Positions 36,301-47,531 of a stretch of 64,000 nucleotides of DNA are shown here, in pieces (the first letter of the stretch is position 1; each line of letters starts with the position of its first letter). Both the position numbers and the translations under genes were made by a program. The notes beneath the pieces were generated by a model that was given only the letters and a program-made list of their open reading frames with translations, ran no database searches and was not told the DNA's origin. This stretch comes from Corbicula japonica (taxonomy: Eukaryota; Mollusca; Bivalvia; Venerida; Cyrenidae). The stretch covers positions 2,757,955-2,821,954 of the forward strand of contig JAZAYU010000052.1 of NCBI GenBank assembly GCA_038501625.1, read 5' to 3'.

Positions 36301-39300
36301 GAAGTTTGCAGGCAACAGCGTTTTTCCCTGAAGATGTCTATACAAAATGACTTCTCCCATTGCTCAAAGGAGGGAGGTCTGGTCACTTTTGGGAGACCAC
36401 TTCTCCCAAGTCTCCCTCTAGCAAGAGCCCTGGGTGATTACTTTTATAATGATACTTGTTCTATGATAAACCGCATCTGTAAATAACATACTACCGGAAT
36501 TTGAACATGACAGTTGATAAACAATTCTATATAAAATGAGACAGTCTGTGTAAGATGCATCCAAATTCTATTTAAAAATATAATCAATTTATGCATCTGA
36601 TCTGAATCTGCACTGGTTGCTCCTTCGTCAGCAGTAACCTTTTGAATCTTAAAGAAAACAGTGCGGATCCTGATCAGACAATACAGATGTTCCGGATTAT
36701 CTGGATCTACACTGCCACCAAGGTGGACTGGTACATGTCACAGTCATACCACCAGGAGTTAAGGGTTAACCTCAAGCAACAACTATACTTTACCCACCCC
36801 ATTTTGAGGTGGTAACCACTACTGCTTATTTTCAATAAATGATATATATTCTATATGACTTTGGTCTTTTATCAGTAAACATCAGCTCTGTTGTTTTTAG
36901 CTTTACTGACTCTTGTGTAGACAGACAGGTTTTCTTGTTATGTGTATGCCCACTTAACCTTTTCTTTCATTTACACACCTTTACTGCATGGGTATCTTTG
37001 ATTAGGGCCAATTTGTGCCCTATCTGCATGGGGTTACAGTGTAGATTCAGATCAGCCGGCACATGCTGATTTTCCAGCCGATCTGGATCTACACTGGTCA
37101 CAAATACATAAAATGTGTATAATATTATATGGAGCAAAGGGTTAAACAAGTCTTATGCAGAATGTGTTCAACAGTAAGTCGATGGGCAATTTAATCATAC
37201 TCTTCTATTCTCACCTTTTACACTTCTGTCTGTACTGTTTCTCAATACCACCTGGTCTGCAAATAAAATACAAATGTCACAATTTACATTGTATATTGTA
37301 TGTATAGTAACTGGTAAATATTAATTATTTTAACACTTGTTACCAATTACAGGTAAATACATGATAATCTCAACAAAAACCCAGATGTGTTATATCTAGT
37401 CAACACTTTACTCCATAGGTATAACGCTTTTATCACATGTGCAACTGGCGTAGATTTATTAAATCTAAATTATTTAGATCAGCTGGCACATCCATATGCC
37501 AGCTGATCTGGATCTACACCAATTGCAGACATGGAGTAAAGGATTAGCCATGGTTACAAGGACATGTAAGAATACAGCAGTGTTGTTTCAACTGAAAATG
37601 AAGCGTCACTTGCATTTGCCAAAGTTCACAAAAATCACCTTACACTTTAGGCAACTTAGCATCTTCTGTGTATTGTGTTGAAGAAAATTATGACAACCAT
37701 GTTTACAATTTTTTTGTGTCAATTTTGTTCACAAATCAACTGGCAAAATTCACAAAATCACTGTTTGCGCTTTAAGTCAACAATGTTGCAATCTGCAATA
37801 ATTTTAAGCTTCTGTTGATTATGTTAAAGAATTGGCGGTAAAATCCGACAATTAAATTATTGTCAAATAACATAAAGTTAGCAGTTTGTTTAATATTCTT
37901 AAATGTTGGCAGACCTAAATTAGTTTGATCAGTATACATATACTTGGGCCCAATATCATACAGGTACAACTAAGATTGGAGACCAGTATCCAATCTCAAG
38001 CATCTGACACTCGGATGCTTGAGTTTTGAGAATGGTCTCTAATCTTAGTTTTATGATCTTGGGCATAAGTGTTCTCCAGGCAACTTACCTCTGCAGGTAA
38101 ACTATTTCATCAGGGTCACATGTCATCTTGTAGGCATGTTTAGCACTATCAATCACTCGTGCTCCATCTCTGGGTCTCAAAGGCAACTTCTCTATAGGAC
38201 AGTCTGAAAATAATATCTTAAATGCAAACTGTTCCCTACATAAACATATCTTTATGGCACAGGCAAACAGTGATGATCTAGATCAATAATGAATTTTAAA
38301 GATCATATAACCCTTTCCCATTTGGTAGTTTGGTACATCTGTATGCCTTCATCACATGGGAGACCAGTTAAAAAACATTATTTTTAATGGAAATTCATCC
38401 TAGAGTTCCTCGGGGTACTTTATATAAACAATTGCAGGCATCTTAGACTAACCATGCAATGCTTTTACGGATCCCTTGGGTGCCAAATGTCACATGGCGA
38501 GAAAAAATGTGCAACCAGACCAGGACTCGAACCTTACAGGGTAAGTGCTCACCAGACTGAGCTTTCCGGACCGTTTACACATCCTCCCCAGATAGTGACT
38601 AGATTCTTACCGTCACGATACACCCCCTCAAATTTGGAAATTGTCCTTGAATTCCAGAGAGTAACATGAATTAAATTTGCCATAACAGGCTGGTGGCCAA
38701 GCTTCAAGCTAACAAGGTCCCATGTTGGGCCCCAATTTCACAGGGCGAAAAAGATGTACAGCCAGACAGGGACTCCAACCGGGACACCTTGTTAGACTAG
38801 TGGCCTTCAGACTGAGCTATCTTGGCAGCTTACACATCTTCTCCCCAGATAGTGGCAAGAATTTTACTTTGACAATAATTTTGTACCCAATTCGGTTTGT
38901 AATTTTCCAGAGTTTTATTTTTATTAACAAGTAAAGTTAATCTCCTGGCATTTTCACGACCGTAAATCAAATTTCCAAAGTTCCCAAGTTTTTCCCATTT
39001 TCCTGGTAGCGTGGGAACACTGATGTTGCCTTTTCTTGGTTAGAAAAATTTTCAACACAGTCAATATCTTGACAACCCAAACGATAACTTCTCATGTTCT
39101 CTAGAAGCGGTCTATGAGGCACAGTATCAAAAATCTTTCTTGGTATCTAGATAGATATTTAGCAGAATTTTCCTGAAATATCATTTTTAGAAAATGACAG
39201 ACAACTTTCATCTTCATCTGTAACAGATATTACAGCATGTCAAGACTTACATATTTAGACAAGATCTGTTTGTTTCATCAAAGTTGGAAACCCAATCGTT

Positions 39301-41704
39301 TAAAATGTCAAAAAGTTGTAAAACACAATTTCCCTTGTTCCTAAAACAGACTAAGAGTCTCTTAATAAATTGTTTGAATTCACATGATCCATAAATAATG
39401 ATCTGAAGTACAGTTTTTTCACGAACTTTTCAAGGCACACTGCACTTGACAGGTCTAGAGTCAAGTTACCTTTGCTCGGCCAGTCCAATGCTCGGCCACT
39501 TTTGTTTACATATCGTTTACATTGTTCTATATCGAATTCAAGTTTGAAATGGAAAGTAAATTGTTTGTTTTTGTTGAACCCAACATGACATTGTAGAAAG
39601 AAAGCAAGGTCAGTATCATCAAAGCGCTTGAATGCGGACAGACGATATAGCTTTCAAGATAAAACAGATTCTGGTTTATCTAAACCTCTAAACCAAAACG
39701 TATTTCTTTAAAAGAAAAATAATGTACAATCATTTAATCTGGTGGAAATCATTGTGGGTAAAAAGTTACCTTAAATATCCGCTTGAACAATTATGAAATG
39801 ATAACATAGTTTTTTTTCTTAAATTTCCAGCTAAATCAACACCCCACCCGCCAAATAAACACTGGAGTAAAACAAGAACCGTACCACAAGAGTACTAGGA
39901 TAACATTGTTAGACTCAAAAATTTATTAGAGATCTTTTTATGTTTAAATTCACTTGTTTAACTGTTTATATGGATAATGTTTGCAATTTCTTTAAAATTG
40001 TTCATTCAGCAGTGCTGAAATAAGAAAATATCAGCATTAAGGAAGGTATAGGGATTATTCTAGACCTCAAAAAGGGGCAGGGTGGCACAAAAAAGGGGCA
40101 GGGTGCTGACTGCTCACAGGCAGGGCATTTTTCGCTCACGTGACTTTGTTTAGAAAAAAATGCTTAAAATTGTTAAATGTACAAGTTATGTACATGCTTT
40201 TCTTTAGAATATTTACTTGCTGCTTCAAATTGTATTGGTATCACTTATTTCACTTTTTTAGAGATAAAAAACACAAACAATAGTTAGTGATGCATAATGC
40301 CATGAGCTTAATCCTTTTATTTTTTAAGGGATCTAGCCAGTTAAAAGTGCTAACTTAAAATAGTGAAAACCTGCTAGAACTGCATGCATGTGATATTAAA
40401 CTGGAATTTGGGTATCAAAACTGGAATGGTTAATTGACACTGAAACAGTTTTATATTTCTTCATTTAATTCTATATGTTTAAACTGATTCATCATTTAGC
40501 TGTCTTGCAGACACATTAAACTTATCATTCGGGTTATTTAATTAATTTTAGATTTAAAAAGTGTTTAAAATTCAAAACATAATCATTGAGGCATTTAATT
40601 AGCGTAATTACGTCGGGTTTGGCTAAAGATTTGGAAACTGTTTCTGATTATTTAGGCTCTTTCGGACTCGAGGGAACAAAACAAGAATTGAAATCTTTTG
40701 TGAAATTTAGCAGAGCTTCTCATGATAAGGGCAACAAAACAGTAACAGATATACCCTCTGTATGCAACTTAGCTCTGAGAAACAGAGAGTCATTTCCTGC
40801 CAGTGCTGAGGCTGCTGAAAGGTTACTTGTGGCCCCAGTATCCACTGCTAGCTGTGAACGTGGGTTCAGCCAGCAGAACCTGATCAAGACCAGTCTAAGA
40901 AATTCTTTAAAGGTGGAAAATCTTGAGAATTTATTGAAAATAGCCATCAATGGTCCTGAGATGGACAAGTTTGATTATGGCAGAGCTTTTGGAATCTGGG
41001 CAAAAAAGAAGAATAGGCGTATTCTTTCAGATAATTAGATAATTAAACTATGTGTAGTGTGCAAGAAAACAAATATATAACATGTGCTCTGTTAATAATG
41101 ATTTATATTAAAGTGCACACATCTTATGCTATGTACATGTATAATCATGCGCTATGATATATTTGATATTGTGATAAATTTCTTTTATGTCAATGTTTGT
41201 TATGTAAGAAAACCTGAAATATGAACATGATGATTAATATAAATAAAGCTGTTAAATATTTACCGTACTTAGTGTGTTTATGAATTTTCAAAATGGCTAT
41301 AAATTTGGCTAAAGAGTGAATATTTTGGCTACAAAAAATTCTATTTGGCTAAAGTGTTGGCTACAGTTTGCTTTCGGCAAGGGTTTGCCCTGGATTTTAC
41401 CCATTAACTGACGTCATCCAGGCGCTTGCATGTATGATGTTATTTTGTAAATACATGGTGACTTCATAACAACATTGAACATTTAAGTTCGGTCGGTGAA
41501 TAAAATAGTTGGAGAGAATAAGTTATGAAAATGGCCGAGCTAACCTGACGATGGTTTAGCCAATTCGATGTGCTGTTACTTACCTAAAATCAGACACATT
41601 TGGCCACAAAGGCAATAATAAACATTAAGAGGCTTCTCTCCTTGGTATTCTTCTTCATCTTTAGTGTCTGTGCAAACCAAGGACTTTGAAACAACTTTAG
41701 GCAT
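33303..41704 (-). CDS. STEEP1: STEEP1 (CXorf56) orthologue, STING ER-exit protein, 7 exons
   Basis: Exons: 41704-41584, 38203-38089, 37256-37215, 35970-35844, 35201-35112, 34038-33946 and 33356-33303. All junctions are GT-AG, phases agree, and the total is 642 bases (213 aa; the human protein is 222). It starts [20 protein letters not shown] and continues [98 protein letters not shown] and [11 protein letters not shown], ending KGTLIDK. The co-linear match to the STEEP1 family is unmistakable. CLC and CKRC look like a zinc-ribbon pair. In mammals the protein promotes exit of the innate sensor adaptor STING from the endoplasmic reticulum. An in-frame ATG 75 bases upstream (41779) would add 25 residues; 41704 was chosen because the family begins at MPKVV. 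The introns hold many MITEs and a hAT relic. Confidence 0.96.
33392..33618. repeat. MITE copy, AACCCTTTACTCC family
   Basis: From 'ttaacccattcctccacaga' to 'atatggagttaagagttaa', in the last intron of STEEP1. It has both paired 'atccagatt' and 'gatctgaatct' block sets. Confidence 0.75.
33789..33923. repeat. Right half of a MITE, AACCCTTTACTCC family
   Basis: Retains only the second block set ('gcagatccagctgagacgg' ... 'ccagctgatctggatatac') and the right terminus 'tatatggagtaaagggttaa'. It ends 22 bases from STEEP1 exon 6. Confidence 0.75.
36017..36226. repeat. MITE copy, AACCCTTTACTCC family
   Basis: A diverged copy in STEEP1 intron 3, from 'ttaaaccctattttccacat' to 'tagagtaaatatgataaagg'. 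Confidence 0.65.
36592..36769. repeat. MITE copy lacking its left end, AACCCTTTACTCC family
   Basis: Begins with the 'ctgatctgaatctgcactgg' block and ends 'aggagttaagggttaa'. It lies in STEEP1 intron 3. Confidence 0.65.
36954..37145. repeat. MITE copy, AACCCTTTACTCC family
   Basis: From 'ttaaccttttctttcattta' to 'tatggagcaaagggttaa', with the hairpin 'agattcagatcagccggcac' and 'cagccgatctggatctacac'. It lies in STEEP1 intron 3, 70 bases below exon 3. Confidence 0.7.
37401..37546. repeat. Short MITE copy, AACCCTTTACTCC family
   Basis: 'caacactttactccataggt' to 'gacatggagtaaaggatta', with only one inner hairpin ('tcagctggcacatccatatg' ... 'ccagctgatctggatct'). It lies in STEEP1 intron 2. Confidence 0.7.
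37945..38064. repeat. Foldback MITE, GAGACTGGTCTC family
   Basis: 'gggcccaatatcata' ... 'ctaagattggagaccagt' on the left mirrors 'atggtctctaatcttagt' ... 'ttatgatcttgggc' on the right. The centre is a 'gcatctgacactcggatgc' hairpin. It lies in STEEP1 intron 2, 25 bases from exon 2. Confidence 0.75.
38500..38850 (-). repeat. Two tandem tRNA-derived SINE copies
   Basis: Two blocks on the minus strand have an A-box-like 'agctcagtctg' followed by a B-box-like GGTTCGAGTCC (38520-38580) or GGTTGGAGTCC (38770-38820). Each is preceded on that strand by 'ctatctggggaggatgtgta' or 'ctatctggggagaagatgtg'. The shared flank shows that they are copies of one SINE, about 240 bases apart, not independent tRNA genes. 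They lie in STEEP1 intron 1. Confidence 0.65.
40586..41038 (+). pseudogene. hAT-family transposase C-terminal (dimerisation) fragment
   Basis: An open frame of about 150 codons. It contains [20 protein letters not shown], the hATC signature 'aPxSxxxxERgFS', followed by [20 protein letters not shown], the usual 'RNxLxxenLexLl' helix. The N-terminal BED finger and the DDE-containing RNase-H region are missing. The frame has no ATG near its start, and the fragment lies in antisense in STEEP1 intron 1. It is either a truncated transposon or a terminal exon of a lost hAT-derived gene. The sequence resembles the ZNF862/KIAA1586-like branch; that placement is from memory of the motif and is uncertain. 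Confidence 0.75.
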
Positions 41705-41988
41705 TCTCTTTGAATGTTTTATATCGCTGTTTAGCCAGGATTGTCTGCCCCTTACTTTACGCAGTCGGGAACCAGACATAAAAAACCCAACGCTAAATAA
41801 CTACAAAATATCCAATAAAAATAAATTGACCTTCACTCAGTTGTTCTTAAATTCAATTGTCTACTGAAGTAGGGACATGCGAAGTGAAACAGTCAATAAA
41901 AACACTGTATGCAGAAGAGTGGTAACTGCTTGACAGTCTTTTTAAGGGTATCAAGTAGTAATGGACTTTAAAAGAGCTTCCGTTGTGG

Positions 41989-44401
41989 GGTCCGTTCTAA
42001 TACCCCAAACCATTCCAAACTACTCCAAACCATCCCTAACTACCCCAAACAACCCCAAACGACCTCCAATTTAAGATCATAATAATCAAAAAAGCTTGTA
42101 TGAAATAAGACCATGCGATGTCTAGTATAAAAATCAGGGGTAAACTTTTTTCAATCACTTGACATGCTTGAACCATAATTTAATAATACACAATGAAAAT
42201 ACATATTTTTTTAACCTGTCTTTAATCTGATAATAACACTTAAAAAATAATGTAGTCGATTTCAAGTGGTTTTGTGTAAACACTGCAGATGTTAATTGGG
42301 GTATTTTACACTATCTGTATGTTGTCATTCTGTCAGACTTGTTTATGATCAGTCATGTCATTTACATATTGATTCGCTGTTTGTTAAGGACTCTTCTGAT
42401 GAAATCTTGACGCACACAAGATATTATTTACAGAGAAAAAGTGTGCAATTTTTTGACAAAATGTGTCATTTGACGAATCGGCCGCAAATATCCTTTTTTA
42501 TTACCTAATCTGAAATATTTGAAATATTCCATGATAAAGTTCAATTATTTCCCTGCAATTATTTGAAACCACAGCTTCCAATTCGCTTTTTCTAGAAAGA
42601 TATTTACTTTTAAACTTGGTACGTCGTGGTGATTTTGGTAACGACAACGGCCGTTAACACTAAAATATTGGTACAGTTGAATGCAGTTTCGTCAGTGGAT
42701 TGGATAACGTTAACGGCCGTCAAGTGAAAATTAGCCTTGTCTCTACAATTATTAACACTGGTCTTGAGAACATAATTAAATGTTTTTATTGCATCGTGAT
42801 TTGACCGATGGTTTTTTAATGCGCACATTGCAAATTTTGTTGTGTATTTTTACGTAAACAGCAAGTCACAGCCAGTTGAAAACGCCATATTTACGAAAGT
42901 TTTGAGATACTTACTGTTTTACAAATTGAATTTGATCTGACAGAGATTACGACTCCTTATATCTAGATTATATTCTAGAGATATGACCCTTGCGTCTTAG
43001 CCGTATTGTCACCGAAGCAGATGTGACGACAATGATATATAAACTTAGTCGCATTAGAATAGATGTTTTTCGTCTTTTACAAATATGAACCAAAAGAACT
43101 TCAAATACTTCATTCTGATTTGAATTTTACTTACTTTCGTTGTCTATATCATTTCATTTATAAATCAGAAGTAAATCAAGACCGCCTGCGCTTCGAGTAT
43201 TCTTAAAGAGTAACGGCTACTAACTGAAAATGAAGAATAATAACATTTATTTCCGAATTTTAAAACTATAGTATTACGTACTCTGTATGGTTTGTCCCCA
43301 GATAAAGTTCGAGCTGAAATAATATATGGTGCAACATTTTTTCTCGTCTGCAGGCGGCTGTGCAAGTGCATTAAATTTCAAGTTTGTAATGTTCATAGTT
43401 AATGATATATGTATTTGTACAAAGTTAGACAAGTATTAAATGGTATTGCATTTGAATGTGTACAAACGCTTGTAATTCTCTTTTGACAAGTGTACGAAAT
43501 AATTGAATACTTAAAATTATTACAATTCTAAAATTGCATCAACAACAAAACGTTAGGTAATATAATCAGGTGTTTTGTTATAAATGTTTTTCTTTAGGTA
43601 AACATACTTTTCATTATTTATCTTGATCTATACACAACAAGGAGTAGCCTAGATTTGTTAACACTAGAGTCTGATACACTTTATGCGTAAAGCACAACAG
43701 CGACGTTGAAAATAAGTTCACTTGACGGCCGTTGACGTTATCCAATCCACTGACGAAACTGCATTCAACTGTTCCAATATTTTAGTGTTAACGGCCGTTG
43801 TCATTACCAAAATCACCACGACGTACCAAGTTTAAAAGTAAATATCTTTCTAGAGAAAGCGAATTGGAAGCTGTGGTTTCAAATAATGACAGGGAAATAA
43901 TTGAACTTTATCATGGAATATTTCAAATATTTCAGATTTGGTAATAAAAAAGGATATTTGCGGCCGATTCGTCAAATGACATATTTTGTCAAAAAATTGC
44001 ACACTTTTTCTGCAATTTGTCTGTAAATAATATCCTGTGTGCGTCAAGATTTCGTCAGTAGAGTCCTTAACAAACAGGGAATCAAGATGTATATTTTTGT
44101 CTGCTAAGATATTGCGGGAAAATGTAAAAATCAGGCCAATACTCAGTTTCGCCGAAAAACGTTCATGTACACAAGCAACTTCCGTCGGCTTACCCACGGC
44201 ATTCACCTTATCGGGTTGAACGGTGTGTTTACTGAAATTTTGATTTTTTATTTTGCTCAGTATAGCAAAATATTTATTGTTCGTCATATATTATGATGTA
44301 TTCGTCATTATTTACAACCACAAATAACAGCAGCCTTATATTTGAAGTAGTTTGGGGTGGTTTGGAGTAGTTTGGGGTGGCTTGGGATATAAGAACGGAC
44401 C
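41989..44401. mobile_element. 2.4-kb foldback element with CCAAAC-rich ends
   Basis: The outermost bases are ggtccgttct and agaacggacc, inverted. Inside each end is a run of short CCAAAC/GTTTGG words (42001-42062 and 44345-44385). Then come long inverted arms: 42330-42735 matches the reverse complement of 43713-44090, with landmarks 'aaatatcctttttattac', 'acgtcgtggtgattttggta' and 'aacggccgt'. The middle (42740-43710) is unique. No transposase is seen. Both arms contain the same open peptide ('DSLFVKDS.DEILTHT'), as expected of inverted copies. Confidence 0.8.
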
Positions 44402-44649
44402 GTACGTTGTGTGTGATTTGAACAACAGAGATAAAGTTTGCAATCTATGCGCCGTTGGTCTAGTCTCCGCTATTTTCATTTATTGTTTTAGGGATTTTTT
44501 TTGTCACGCGTAGAAGTGTGCATTTCATGATTCACACATCTGACTGCTGTACGTTGTACAGACAGGATAATAAAGTAAGTTTTGGTCGTCTAAGAACTTT
44601 GTAGACTTATGATTTCAAATTCTGGGGTTTAGAGTGCATCTTGACGTTC

Positions 44650-45321
44650 TCTTGTTATGTTAGTTTCTCCCGTTTGTTCGTAAAACCATCTGTTAATTTA
44701 AAAAGAAAGCTTACCAACATGATAGTCTACAGCGCTCTGCAGGCCTAGTGATTATCCAATCTATGTACAGTGGATCATTATGGTTACCTCTTTGGTTGCA
44801 CGACGGTTGTATAAGAGTTTGTGATGGTTTATGGGGAAATCTTGTGTGAGAAACTGGAGGCTGGATTTGTTTCTCTTATCCCTGTCGTCGTGTTCTTGCT
44901 ATTTTGACTACAGGAGCTCTGGCCTCGGTGGGGCCGTTGGGTGCCAATCCCTTAAATTTGGCTTTGCAGTGCTGTTATTTTTTTTGTGTTTAATATGTGT
45001 GTGTGCTTTTGCTTGCGACGTTGGGATTGGTGGGTTGGAGTTATTTCCCCATAACAACTTGTGTGTTGACATGAGAACCTGTTGGTGCAAGTGTGAGGCT
45101 GGTGCACCCAAGATACTGGTTTTATCCCCAGTAACAATTTGTTTTGCCACTGATCGTTCCACAGCGGTAACTCCTCTGGTTCTCACTTTCGTTAATTGTG
45201 GCGTCCATTTTGAAACTGATTATTGTAATATCATGCTCTCTTTTCCTCTCTTCTTACTGGCTTTTTGGGTAGACTGTGTCTGCTTGATTTGGCCATTCCC
45301 GATATGCATATTTCACTTTTT
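44650..45321 (+). repeat. Long copy of the GATATGCATATTTCAC family
   Basis: The fullest copy in the window, about 670 bases. It shares with 45813-46487 the ordered landmarks 'gttagtttctcccg', 'accatctgttaatttaaaaa', 'ttaccaacatgatagt', 'tggttgcacgacgg', 'actgatcgttccacagcggt' and the terminal 'gatatgcatatttcac'. The 204-codon open frame at 44831-45445 is not conserved in the sister copy and is judged non-coding. Confidence 0.8.
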
Positions 45322-45812
45322 TTTTCAAGAAACCCAGATTGCTGTTTGCTTTGTTTGTGATGCGAGACCCAAGATTTCAAACCTAAGACATTTTGCTAAG
45401 CTATTGATTGTAGTGGGTTATAGGTATGTAGGGATTCGTGTCTAGTTGGGATTTCCGTTTTGTTATATGAATGACTTGATATTCGGTTGGGTTGAATTCC
45501 AGGCAACAATCGTAGCTCCGGCGCTTTGTAGAGATCGAAATATATAGTCAACTTACATAAAACTTTTTAGGATTAACACAAGCTGTGGTAATATTTTTTT
45601 TTTTTACTTAAAGCTTTTACATTGAAAAAGATAAAAGAGCTGCATAATCTTTTTATTCATTTTTATCAGATCATTAATTTCGAAACAGTTGTAATCCTTT
45701 TATCGTCCAACTACTTCGCTAGTTGCGCTGCAAACAAAAACATGTGTGAATTATTTCACATGTGTAATGTTATATCCATTTACTTTTTCTTAAACTCAAG
45801 AATATAAAAGGG

Positions 45813-46487
45813 AATGTTAATTTCTCCCGGATATTCGTAAAAACCATCTGTAAATTTAAAAAGAAAGGTTACCAACATGATATTTTACAGAGCTCTGCAG
45901 GCCTGGTGATTAACCCTTCTACAGTTGATCATTATGCTTACCTCTTTGGTTGCACGACGGTGGCAGGGGTTTACGAGTTTATGAAGGTTTATGGGGAATT
46001 CTTTTCTTAAAAGAACCTAGAAGCTCGATTTGTTTCTTTTATCCCTGTCATCGTGTTCTTGCTGATTTTACTCCAGGAGCTCTGGTTTCGGTAAGATCAT
46101 TGAGTACCCGCCCTTTGGCTTTGCAATGCTGTTAGCTTCTTATGTTTTATATGTTTGTGTGCTTTTGCATGCAACATTGTTGAGCAAATAAGTGGGTTGG
46201 AGTTTTTTCACCAAGACAACTTGTACTTGTTTGTGTTATGAGAACCTTTTGGGGCAAGTGTGAGGTTGGTGCACCCTAGAACCTGGTTTAAACCCCCCAG
46301 TGGCAATTTGATTTGCCACTGACCGTTCCAAGGCGGTAACCCCTCGGGTTCTCATTTTTGTTTATTGTTAGTTTTTAACTGATCATTTTATTAACCATGC
46401 TCTCTCCCTCTGTCTTCTTCTTGACTGTGTGGAGAGGCTGTTTTTTTCTGAATGTGGCGATCCCTGATATGCATATTTCACCTTTTT
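45813..46487 (+). repeat. Second long copy of the GATATGCATATTTCAC family
   Basis: A direct repeat of 44650-45321 at a distance of about 1.16 kb. It differs by substitutions and small indels, including near 45965-46030. Its open frames differ from those of the sister copy. Confidence 0.8.
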
Positions 46488-47531
46488 AATAAGTAAAAAT
46501 CTAGTAATTCTGGATTTTAAACGATAAATTGTTGCCATAACGTCACATGTTTTAATATTTGTCTTATCCAGATATTTCTTTTCGATTTTGGTTGTTCAGA
46601 AATAAAAGGTGTTAAGTATTTTCACGTCCATACATCGGTCACGTATATTTCATTGCGCGGCAACTTTACAAAATTATGAAATAATATAATAATCAAAATT
46701 TGATAGAAGCCACGTTTGTACTCTGTAAGTTTTCTCGCTTAGATAAAAATCATGTTTCAAGACAATAATTCAACTCAGATGACTTATTCATGGGTTTTAT
46801 CAAATGAACAATACAAACAAAAGTTAATGAATCATAACTGATTAAAATGTTAACTTGAACAACAATAATAATTACAGACTACAAAAGTGGCCCTTATCAA
46901 ATTTTGAGCAGTATATTATCACTCAGGGCCAATGGAAGTCTTAGCATTCTGCTAATTTACGTTGAATATGCAACATATGCAACGCAGCTTCAATCTCCTT
47001 CGCAGAGTTGTCGTTCCTTACTATCACTTTACATCTCTGCGAAAGGCTCAATGTCAAGATTTTTTACCAAACTCGACAGCCTTGTTTTATACAGTCATAA
47101 ATTATGAATTTGAAAGCTTGAGGTAAAATAAATGACTGAAATCTTCACTATCTTTCATTAAAACCGAAGAAACCCAAGCTTTAATAAATGTAATTGGTGA
47201 ACTATTTCTTTGATTTAAAGTAAAAGTAGTGGAAAGTAGTTCCAGCCTATAACAGAGGTGAATGTAATGAGCCAATAGTATAAGAGAGTGACGCAGCTTA
47301 TGTAGCTTTTGTATATACGTCAAGGAAATGATGACCTCTAACAAGTTAAGGTACTTCGTTTAAAGATTGGTGGGAAAGGAAAATAAAAATATCTTGAAAA
47401 CTTCCTCCCCCAGGACCAGAACTTGAACGACTTGCTGATCTCTCTCGTCCCTGGTGGCTTTCCCTTGTTATGTCCTTAAAGGCGTCCGATAACATTTTTA
47501 TACTACACTTCCGTTTAGAAAAAATGTTTTC
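46488..47531. other. 3' flank of the C-type lectin gene
   Basis: AT-rich sequence. The part next to 47532 is probably 3' untranslated region of the lectin gene on the minus strand. No other feature is recognised. Confidence 0.45.

Noticed and set aside
43850..44287. 145-codon minus-strand frame, with a matching frame at 42296-42508
   Set aside because: The similarity is explained by the inverted arms of one foldback element. No domain is recognised and no start or splice logic is seen.
44831..45445. 204-codon open frame with hydrophobic segments
   Set aside because: It lies wholly in a dispersed repeat, and the sister copy at 45813-46487 does not keep the frame.
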